Source: Parachlamydiales bacterium (GTDB lineage Bacteria; Chlamydiota; Chlamydiia; Chlamydiales; JAJFMK01). From it: a stretch of DNA of 14,339 nucleotides. The notes under the pieces were generated by a model that worked only from the letters and a program-made list of their open reading frames with translations, did no database searches and was not told where the DNA came from. Both the position numbers and the translations under genes were made by a program. The stretch is from contig JAGVKY010000181.1 of the NCBI GenBank assembly GCA_020050175.1, positions 1-14,339 on the forward strand, written 5' to 3'. Positions 1 to 5,382 of this stretch are shown here, one piece after another. Position 1 is the first letter of the stretch; each line of letters opens with the position of its first letter.

Positions 1-2
1 CA

Positions 3-818
3 GCGTCATTGTTGCTTCTAATATTGTTTTGTGGAGAAGTTGACGGAGGTATGCCAGCATTTTATGCTGAAAAATTGGGGCGGCTGTTACCTGAAGCCAA
101 CGGGTTTTATACAAAGCTTGGAATGGGAGAGTCCTTCATCGATAAAGTGTTTGTTGATGCGCCGACAGCTTTTTGGGACGCTTCTCCCCAAGGATATAAT
201 GGAACTTTAGGAAATAGACCCCTCGCAGAAATTGCTTTTGGCTATGAAATAGACCCTCTTTTATCTGCTGATATCGGTTTTTCCTATCGGCCCCATTTTA
301 AATATCGAAAATTTCAAACCTCTACGGCTGTTAATACCCCTAATTTTCTTGGGACAAAAACAAGAGAATTTGATCTGGATATCGCTACTTTGATGTTTAC
401 CACCTATCTCTCTGGACAAGCCTTTGATGATTTAAATTGGGTAGTTGACCGTTGTTCCTCGGTTTACCCCATCATTGGAGGGGGGGTGGGGATCAACCGA
501 TGGAACATCTATAACTTCCGCTCTACAGGATTGCCCCCTGTCAAGCCTGAAAGAGATCCTTCTCTCGGCTTTGCATCGGAAAGTCAATACTATATCGCCT
601 ATAGCTTCTCCTATCAGGTGGTCGCGGGATTTGAATGGCGTTATAAGGATATTTGGGCTCTTGCAGCCGGGTATCGTTGGTTTGGCGCTGATGAATTTCG
701 CGGCCCCCGTTTTATCCGTGATCAAATTGGGACAGCTTTTGATGTGGGTGAAAATACCTGGAAAATAAAGTTGTCTGCTAATGAAGCGTTTGTTTATCTA
801 AAGGTGTTTTTTAAATGA
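3..818 (+). CDS. Predicted outer-membrane beta-barrel protein (5'-partial)
   Basis: The reading frame is open to the window edge, so the true start probably lies upstream. The visible N-terminus is a hydrophobic run (ASLLLLILFC) without the charged n-region of a signal peptide, so TTG at 9 or 12 is unlikely to be the start. ATG 51 has a GGAGG placed too close to serve as its ribosome site. After it come many short alternating stretches rich in Tyr/Phe/Trp with Gly turns (AEIAFGYEI, LSADIGFSYRP, YQVVAGFEWRY, WALAAGYRWFG), the pattern of an outer-membrane barrel, and an aromatic end (AFVYLKVFFK). Terminal Lys after FF is atypical, since many barrels end in Phe. I do not recognise the family; a small OmpW/opacity-type barrel is the nearest general description. 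The stop overlaps the next start (ATGA). Confidence 0.65.
   Translation, partial: ASLLLLILFCGEVDGGMPAFYAEKLGRLLPEANGFYTKLGMGESFIDKVFVDAPTAFWDASPQGYNGTLGNRPLAEIAFGYEIDPLLSADIGFSYRPHFKYRKFQTSTAVNTPNFLGTKTREFDLDIATLMFTTYLSGQAFDDLNWVVDRCSSVYPIIGGGVGINRWNIYNFRSTGLPPVKPERDPSLGFASESQYYIAYSFSYQVVAGFEWRYKDIWALAAGYRWFGADEFRGPRFIRDQIGTAFDVGENTWKIKLSANEAFVYLKVFFK
480..491 (+). repeat. Poly-G tract (G7-T-G4) inside the barrel gene
   Basis: Seven consecutive G at 480-486, one T, then four G. It encodes the Gly-rich turn IIGGGVGI of the barrel protein. The frame is intact here. Confidence 0.8.
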
Positions 819-1015
819 AAAAGAATATTGGAACCACTGACAGGCTCATTCGACTTAGTTTAGCGATCTTGCTATTACTTTTAGCGTGGTGGTTTAAAAG
901 TTGGGTCCTCCTTGCTTTTTCCCTATTTACCTTTTACGAAGCCTTGGCCAGCTGGTGCGTCCTTTACCAACTTCTAGGTAAAAATAGCTGTCCCATCGAT
1001 CACAATAGAAAATGA
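815..1015 (+). CDS. DUF2892 family small inner-membrane protein
   Basis: This 66-residue protein opens with MKKNIGTTDRLIRL, the typical beginning of DUF2892 (YgaP C-terminal-like) proteins. Two hydrophobic segments follow (about residues 13-27 and 29-47). It ends with the family's Cys pattern: C48 in ASWCVLYQLLG, then C59-P60. The length is normal for the family, which has no firmly established function; some members are fused to rhodanese domains. The start ATG overlaps the stop of the barrel gene by four bases (ATGA), so the two are probably translationally coupled. An AAAGG about ten bases upstream could be its ribosome site. Confidence 0.85.
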   Translation: MKKNIGTTDRLIRLSLAILLLLLAWWFKSWVLLAFSLFTFYEALASWCVLYQLLGKNSCPIDHNRK

Positions 1016-1021
1016 CTAACC

Positions 1022-1064
1022 TGTGTCATTAATTTCAAAAAGCTGAATTAACGCACATTTTTTT
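1022..1064 (+). terminator. Probable Rho-independent terminator after the DUF2892 gene
   Basis: Arms 1022-1034 and 1046-1057 pair as TGTG/CACA and TTAATT/AATTAA around a small internal loop, with an 11-base apical loop. Seven T follow directly (1058-1064). The stem is AT-rich and imperfect, so strength is uncertain. Confidence 0.5.
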
Positions 1065-1102
1065 GTCAAAAAAATGGAGGGTTTTTTCGATTTTGCCAAA
1101 AA
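1058..1102. promoter_or_regulatory. Alternating T- and A-tracts (possible intrinsic bend)
   Basis: Tracts T7 (1058-1064), A7 (1068-1074), T6 (1082-1087), T4 (1091-1094) and A5 (1098-1102) follow each other at roughly 8-13 base spacing. Such spacing can produce intrinsic curvature. The first tract is also the terminator tail. The region has no open frame of note and lies about 100-140 bases upstream of the probable -10 of the next gene. Confidence 0.35.
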
Positions 1103-1145
1103 TGTAGGTTCACTCCTTTTCTAAATAGCTCAACATCAAAATAAT

Positions 1146-1175
1146 AGAAAATATTTAATAATCTTAATATTTTCT
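1146..1175. promoter_or_regulatory. Perfect 10-bp inverted repeat, operator-like
   Basis: AGAAAATATT (1146-1155) is repeated inverted as AATATTTTCT (1166-1175), with 10 bases between. No T-run follows, so a terminator is less likely than a protein-binding palindrome. It lies 28 bases upstream of the TATACT proposed as -10 for the 1229 gene. Confidence 0.4.
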
Positions 1176-1202
1176 TAACAATCCAGCTTAAGATTCATTT
1201 CA

Positions 1203-1208
1203 TATACT
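1203..1208 (+). promoter_or_regulatory. Possible -10 element (TATACT) for the 1229 gene
   Basis: TATACT matches the TATAAT consensus at five of six positions and lies 20 bases before the chosen start. A -35 hexamer at 16-18 bases is not evident. TTAACA at 1175-1180 is 22 bases away, too far for a standard promoter. A GGGGA followed by a T-run lies between it and the ATG. Confidence 0.35.
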
Positions 1209-1228
1209 CTAATTTGGGGATTTTTTTT

Positions 1229-2278
1229 ATGAAGTGGTTAATAAATTCTTTAATTGCAACGCCTTTGCTTTTTAGCGGCGATTTGCAAGCTTCTAGCTAC
1301 CGTTCACCCGGGCAACAACAAGGTGGCTATGGTCAAATGTATGGCACAGGTGGATATGGTCAATCTGCTAGCTATGGACAGATGTATGGCGCAGGTGGGT
1401 ATGGTCAGCCATCTGATTTTGGATACGATCCTCAAAGCATGGGCTACCCCACTTCTGGACCAAACTTTAACACTGACTACAGCAATTCTTCAGCCTCGTA
1501 CGGTGAATCTTATCCGGTAGATATCGATTCTTCTTCCATGTACGGAAATACTCAGCCTCAAAGTTATATGTCTCCTTCTGGCAACAATAACGTTCCCAAC
1601 TACAGCCAATACCAAGGCTACATTGGTCCCACTTCAGGAAACAGAAACGCTTCTCAAAACTATAACAATCAACCTACAAAATATAGCAACCAGCCTTCTG
1701 CCTCTCAAAACCAATCAGCGGGAAACAATTCATCTCTTGATAAAGGCATCAGCTACGCAGATGAAGATTATGATGATGTAAGAAGCTATCGCCAACAAGG
1801 GCAAGTTTATGGCAGAGGGGCTAATTCTCCTATTTGCCAAGCAATCAACGCTCAAAAACGGGTCGAAGTTGTTTTGAAAAACAAAGAGATCGTCAGCCCA
1901 AGAGAGTTGAGGATGGAAGTAAAAAGAATTATTGTTGATCCTTATGCTCTAGGCACAACTTTAGATGGACCAGTTCTCCAAGGTAATGTTGTTAGCGAAG
2001 AAGTCCTTAAAGAAGTCATCATCAAAGTGAACCAAGATCAATTCCAAAATGAAGACAACAGAGACGGAAGAGATGCAAAACAAGGACGCGTTGGAAAAGA
2101 TGGTAAGAAAAGCGGCTGGCTTGGTTGGTTTAAGTCTGGCAAGGAAGATGGAAAAGCCATTGATCTAAGTCGTGTGATCGATATTCATGTCTTAGACGAA
2201 AGCTTTGATGCTCCAAAAAATTACAAAGGTTTTGAAGATAGCGATATCGAAGTCATCTGCCAAATCCAAACTCAATAG
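1229..2278 (+). CDS. Secreted Q/Y/G/N/S-rich low-complexity protein with a C-terminal domain
   Basis: Function not recognised. The start is ATG 1229, not the in-frame TTG 1214: it gives a clean signal peptide (MKWLINSLIATPLLFSGDLQA, cleavage near residue 21) and has GGGGA upstream. Residues 22-200 are almost entirely Gly, Tyr, Gln, Ser, Asn and Pro, opening with two 15-residue-period copies of YGQMYGxGGYGQ (34-45, 49-60). This region is probably disordered and resembles prion-like or adhesive segments. Residues 201-349 look folded: RIIVDPYALGTTLDG (233-247), LQGNVV, a basic Gly/Lys/Trp insertion (278-308), then IDLSRVIDIHVLDESF and VICQI. The order PYxLG...LxG...SRVxxIxxLxxxF faintly recalls WYL-type ligand domains, but this is weak. 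Two Cys remain (203, 344). It is likely monocistronic, with terminators on both sides. Confidence 0.8.
   Translation: MKWLINSLIATPLLFSGDLQASSYRSPGQQQGGYGQMYGTGGYGQSASYGQMYGAGGYGQPSDFGYDPQSMGYPTSGPNFNTDYSNSSASYGESYPVDIDSSSMYGNTQPQSYMSPSGNNNVPNYSQYQGYIGPTSGNRNASQNYNNQPTKYSNQPSASQNQSAGNNSSLDKGISYADEDYDDVRSYRQQGQVYGRGANSPICQAINAQKRVEVVLKNKEIVSPRELRMEVKRIIVDPYALGTTLDGPVLQGNVVSEEVLKEVIIKVNQDQFQNEDNRDGRDAKQGRVGKDGKKSGWLGWFKSGKEDGKAIDLSRVIDIHVLDESFDAPKNYKGFEDSDIEVICQIQTQ
1328..1408 (+). repeat. 45-bp-period tandem repeat encoding YGQMYGxGGYGQ
   Basis: Two copies, 1328-1363 and 1373-1408, start 45 bases apart and encode the same 12-residue unit (Thr in the first, Ala in the second). They differ mainly at synonymous positions, so selection on the peptide or an old duplication is more likely than a recent DNA duplication. 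Confidence 0.85.
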
Positions 2279-2300
2279 TAATTTTCTCTTCGAGAATTAC

Positions 2301-2334
2301 AAAAAATCCCTCTCCAAGTGAGAGGGATTTTTTT
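2301..2334. terminator. Bidirectional Rho-independent terminator
   Basis: A perfect 14-bp stem: AAAAAATCCCTCTC (2301-2314) pairs with 2320-2333 around the loop CAAGT. The 3' arm ends in a T-run for plus-strand transcripts, and the A-run at 2301 becomes a U-run on the minus strand. It therefore serves the 1229 gene and the converging membrane-protein gene, whose stop (2334-2336) starts at the base next to the stem. Confidence 0.9.
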
Positions 2335-2879
2335 CAGTTATATAAGTTCTCACCTAAGGGTGGATTGAAGGCGCCGATTCTTAGCCTGCCAATATCAAAT
2401 TGTCCTTTTTCCTCATAAAAGCGTTTAGTCCAATAAATCTCTTGGATAAGGCCGAACGAAAAAACCCCTATGTGGAGGGCGATGGATAAGGCCTCGGTCT
2501 GTGACATTTTTTTGTGAAACCAAATAGCTGCGCAAATCAAATTGGTGATCTTGGCAGATAAACGCATCAGCTGTCCTGAACTATCTGAAATAATTTTTAG
2601 AAGGCTCCCCTCAGTCGTCAGGTAAGAAATAAGTCGAGCCAGAAGAAAGATTGCTAGGGGAGGTGCCACAACCAGAAGCGATAACTTTTTAGCAAACAAA
2701 CTTGTTATAACATGTAGTGCACAAACCATCTGAGCTACGCTCCCGAGTAAAGTTGTACACTCCAATTGAAATGTTGCCCCCTTATAGTATTGCTGCCTCA
2801 AACCATAGTGTTCTAAGCAGACACCCTGAAAAGCAATTTGAAAAAAATGATATTGATGACTGAACAGGGCTGTTGTCAT
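2334..2879 (-). CDS. Multi-pass membrane protein, paralogue of the 3888-4448 gene
   Basis: Family not recognised. The 181 residues carry about four hydrophobic segments (roughly 42-62, 66-86, 104-120, 131-148) and a polar C-tail. The stretch LTTEGSLLKI...LMRLSAKITNLICA (87-117) aligns without gaps to residues 91-121 of the 3888-4448 product, with 14 of 31 positions identical. The following segments (IGVFSFGLIQEIYW... and IGVIALAFHAGLDLY...) also correspond, so the two are paralogues. It is last in a three-gene minus-strand operon, and its ATG overlaps the stop of the EEP gene (ATGA). No enzyme motif is visible. An integral membrane role, perhaps in host-derived or inclusion membranes, is only an inference from the company it keeps. 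Confidence 0.75.
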   Translation of the reverse strand: MTTALFSHQYHFFQIAFQGVCLEHYGLRQQYYKGATFQLECTTLLGSVAQMVCALHVITSLFAKKLSLLVVAPPLAIFLLARLISYLTTEGSLLKIISDSSGQLMRLSAKITNLICAAIWFHKKMSQTEALSIALHIGVFSFGLIQEIYWTKRFYEEKGQFDIGRLRIGAFNPPLGENLYN

Positions 2880-3877
2880 TGATTTTTCTCAATTTTCTCT
2901 AAAAGCAAATCGATAAGTATAGGCATATGATCAGATGGAAAATGGCCATTGATTGTCCCTGCCTGAACACCATGTGAGAGGATGGTAATGGCATCAGAAA
3001 CATAGAAATGATCTAAAAATACACCGGGGGTGCCAGTCCCTTTAAAAGGAGTTGGATCATGACCTTCGTTTGTAAATGTCGAGATCGGTCCAAAATGACC
3101 GAGCAACGAGCATTCTCTTGCGTCCATCAAACCTGCTTTGGCAAACAGACGACGAATATAATCGCCATCATAGAATGGGAGCTTTTCAAGATCTAACCGT
3201 CCAGGAAATGTATTTAGATCTCCCATCAGAAGAACTGGCATCTCTTTAGATAATTCCCCCATTTTTTCGATAATAAAACGGGCTTGAGAATCTCTTTCAT
3301 CAATCTCATAGAATTCTAGGTGGGTGTTAAAAACTGCAAATTTCTTATTTGTTTTTTTATCCCTTAACTGCACAAAAGTGACAGTGTCGCTCATCGCGAA
3401 TCCCGAACAATCTCGTAGTTGGTAAACGATAGAATTCACCAGTTCAAACCGCTCTTTTCGATAAAAAATTCCATTCATTTCCCCTGAACTTTTATCCCGA
3501 GAAAAAAACTCATAAGTTTTTTCCAAAGAAGGAAAAATATCCTCTAGTTGAGAGCCATATAGCTCTTGGACACCAAAAACATCGGGTTGCATCTCTTCTA
3601 AAAGCCCTAAGACAAGCGGGCAACGAAATTTCCACCAGTTTTCTGGGGCTATTTTATATTCGGTGATATTGCAAAGAACGTTATAGCTGACAACCCTAAT
3701 CTTCTCTTCTTTCCTCCCCAGAGCTTCTTGAATTTCTAAAAATTGTTGGGTTGAGAATTTTTTTTGGGGGAGGTTTTCAACCACTTCAAATTTTTCAATT
3801 TGAGGAATAATTGAGTTCTCAATAGCAGGAAGAGAAACAGATAAAAAGATCGCGCATAAAATATTATTAATTATCAT
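2876..3877 (-). CDS. Secreted endonuclease/exonuclease/phosphatase (EEP) family enzyme
   Basis: Metal-dependent phosphodiesterase or phosphomonoesterase of the EEP (DNase I-like) superfamily. The motifs occur in order: VVSYNVLCN (N66), PDVFGVQE (E105, metal ligand), GEMNGIFYRKERFE (132-145), FNTHLEF (H186), LLMGDLNTFPG (D220, N222), LDHFYVSD (D289) and FPSDHMPIL (D316, H317). The catalytic set looks complete. The first ~20 residues (MIINNILCAIFLSVSLPAIE) look like a signal peptide, and residues 20-58 are a non-conserved spacer, so the enzyme is probably exported. The substrate cannot be told from motifs: DNA, RNA, sphingomyelin or inositol phosphates are all handled by relatives. It starts 10 bases after the upstream gene's stop, with AGGA at that stop, and is sandwiched between two paralogous membrane proteins. 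Confidence 0.9.
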   Translation of the reverse strand: MIINNILCAIFLSVSLPAIENSIIPQIEKFEVVENLPQKKFSTQQFLEIQEALGRKEEKIRVVSYNVLCNITEYKIAPENWWKFRCPLVLGLLEEMQPDVFGVQELYGSQLEDIFPSLEKTYEFFSRDKSSGEMNGIFYRKERFELVNSIVYQLRDCSGFAMSDTVTFVQLRDKKTNKKFAVFNTHLEFYEIDERDSQARFIIEKMGELSKEMPVLLMGDLNTFPGRLDLEKLPFYDGDYIRRLFAKAGLMDARECSLLGHFGPISTFTNEGHDPTPFKGTGTPGVFLDHFYVSDAITILSHGVQAGTINGHFPSDHMPILIDLLLEKIEKNQ

Positions 3878-3887
3878 CTTTAAATTC

Positions 3888-4448
3888 CTAAATGCCTAAA
3901 AGATTGGGTAGAGGAGGAGTTTTTTTCTTTTTATGCTCTAAAAAATCGGAACCTCGTTGCCGTTCAAAGTAATACGATCCGGTAAAATAAAGGTCGAGGC
4001 CTGCATGAAAAGCTAAAGCAATCACACCAATTCTCGACAAATAGCCCATGGTTCCTTTTGTAGAACCTTGTTGAGTGGCAGCCCTGGCCACGACAAGATT
4101 GACGATCTTGGCAACTAGGCGTAATAAATGTTCCATGTCTTGTGCTAGCAGTTGAGGGAGGGAACCGAGAGAAGTCAAATGAATGATCACTCTTAAAGCA
4201 AGAGGGATAAAGTAAAGAGGATAGGGGGAAATTTTAAAAAGATTTGCCAAAAACTGTGTGGCGACAAACATTTGAATGTAGGCAGCCAACCAATCTAAAA
4301 ATCTTACAGTTTTAGGATGGTCCTCCAATCGGTTATGGTATAAAACTTGATATTCAATCGTTGCAGCGATAAGAGCTGGAGGGTAGGCAATTTGTAAGGC
4401 CACGCCCTCTTTAAACGCTTCAGCTAGATTGATTTTTGGAAAATACAT
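3888..4448 (-). CDS. Multi-pass membrane protein, paralogue of the 2334-2879 gene
   Basis: Family not recognised. ATG 4448 is chosen over the TTG one codon earlier; no good ribosome site precedes either. The 186 residues contain hydrophobic segments near 16-32, 52-70, 76-93, 108-124 and 138-156, then a basic tail (EHKKKKTPPLP). Residues 91-121 (LTSLGSLPQLL...LLRLVAKIVNLVVA) match the other membrane protein of the operon. It is the first gene of the minus-strand operon, and its start lies only 24 bases from that of the divergent dprA. The duplicated pair around one EEP gene suggests the three act together, possibly with the enzyme at a membrane both proteins contact; this is inference. Confidence 0.75.
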   Translation of the reverse strand: MYFPKINLAEAFKEGVALQIAYPPALIAATIEYQVLYHNRLEDHPKTVRFLDWLAAYIQMFVATQFLANLFKISPYPLYFIPLALRVIIHLTSLGSLPQLLAQDMEHLLRLVAKIVNLVVARAATQQGSTKGTMGYLSRIGVIALAFHAGLDLYFTGSYYFERQRGSDFLEHKKKKTPPLPNLLGI

Positions 4449-4457
4449 CAACTATAA

Positions 4458-4486
4458 ATTATATAAAAAAATTTGATTGCTGAAAA
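4458..4486 (-). promoter_or_regulatory. Possible promoter of the EEP operon, inside the 5' end of dprA
   Basis: On the minus strand, TTTTCA (4486-4481) and a perfect TATAAT (4463-4458) are separated by exactly 17 bases. The -10 is so close to ATG 4448 that the transcript would be almost leaderless, which agrees with the lack of a ribosome site. On the plus strand TATAAA (4453-4458) could equally serve dprA, so the promoters would overlap. Confidence 0.45.
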
Positions 4487-5339
4487 GGAATGGGAAGAGG
4501 CTAAAAGAGCGGGGATTCAAATCCTGACTCCTGCCTCTGAAAATTATCCAAAAAAATTATTAGACCTTCCGAAGCCCCCGGCCTTTCTTTGGGCAAAAGG
4601 GAACCTCTCCCTTCTAGACAACACGCTTGGCATTGTCGGGACTCGGAATGCCACCCTCTATGGGCGTGAAATAGCAAGGTCCTGGGGGAAGGGGGCGGCA
4701 GAGCTTGGCGTCGCTGTTGTTAGCGGTCTTGCTAGAGGGATTGACACTGCAGCCCATGAAGGAGCTCTAACCGGAGGGAAAACGGTCGCTATTCTTGGAT
4801 CTGGCCTGAAGTCGATCTACCCCCAAGAAAATAAACCCCTGGCTGAAAAAATCGGAGCCGAAGGTCTTCTCTTGTCGGAGTATCCTTTGCATACCCCTCC
4901 CCAACCCTATCAGTTTCCTGCCCGCAATAGACTCATTGCCGCCCTCTCTACTCAGCTTCTTATCATAGAAGCCCCCATAAAAAGTGGCGCTCTTTTGACG
5001 GCTAATGAGGCTCTTTCTTTGAAGAGACCGCTATTTGCTGTTCCTGGACGAGTCGATTGGCCTAGTTTTCTGGGGAGCCATCTCTTAATTAAAGAAGGGA
5101 AGGCTAAAATAGCCACCGCTCTGGAGGACTTAGTGGCGGGAGTTAGTAAAAAGTTATCTTTTTCTTCAAAAGATGAGCCTCTTCTTGCACTTTTTGGAGA
5201 AACAGAAAAGGATGTGGAAACGCTCCTCGCATTATCGGGCCTTCCTCTTCCCCATTTAAATGCTGAGTTAATGCGCCTCCTTCTTCAGGGAAAAATTGCT
5301 GAATTTCCAGGGAGGCTCTACAAAAGGTTGGGGATATAA
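4473..5339 (+). CDS. dprA: DNA-processing protein DprA (Smf), lacking the N-terminal SAM domain
   Basis: DprA binds incoming single-stranded DNA and loads RecA during transformation. The Rossmann core is complete: LGIVGTRNATLYGREIAR (52-69), SGLARGID (84-91), AILGSGLKSIYP (106-117), FPARNRLI (148-155), KSGALLTANEAL (170-181) and FAVPGR (188-193). A C-terminal winged-helix (DML1-like) domain follows (about 233-288). The usual N-terminal SAM/HhH domain of roughly 70 residues is absent: the frame opens at TTG 4473, with an in-frame TAA at 4464, and upstream sequence encodes a minus-strand gene. Some DprA proteins (H. pylori, as I recall) also lack it. No ATG fits and no ribosome site is seen before the TTG. 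dprA followed by topA is a common bacterial order. Confidence 0.9.
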   Translation: MIAEKEWEEAKRAGIQILTPASENYPKKLLDLPKPPAFLWAKGNLSLLDNTLGIVGTRNATLYGREIARSWGKGAAELGVAVVSGLARGIDTAAHEGALTGGKTVAILGSGLKSIYPQENKPLAEKIGAEGLLLSEYPLHTPPQPYQFPARNRLIAALSTQLLIIEAPIKSGALLTANEALSLKRPLFAVPGRVDWPSFLGSHLLIKEGKAKIATALEDLVAGVSKKLSFSSKDEPLLALFGETEKDVETLLALSGLPLPHLNAELMRLLLQGKIAEFPGRLYKRLGI

Positions 5340-5382
5340 AGGGCAAGTGCAGTAGAATGTCTCGTTTTAAAAGTATTTTTTT

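Noticed and set aside
432..768. Open frames on both strands overlapping the barrel gene
   Set aside because: They overlap the better-supported barrel coding sequence and show no protein-like features.
1214..1228. TTG 1214 as the start of the low-complexity protein
   Set aside because: It would put MGIFF before the signal peptide. GGGGA and spacing favour ATG 1229.
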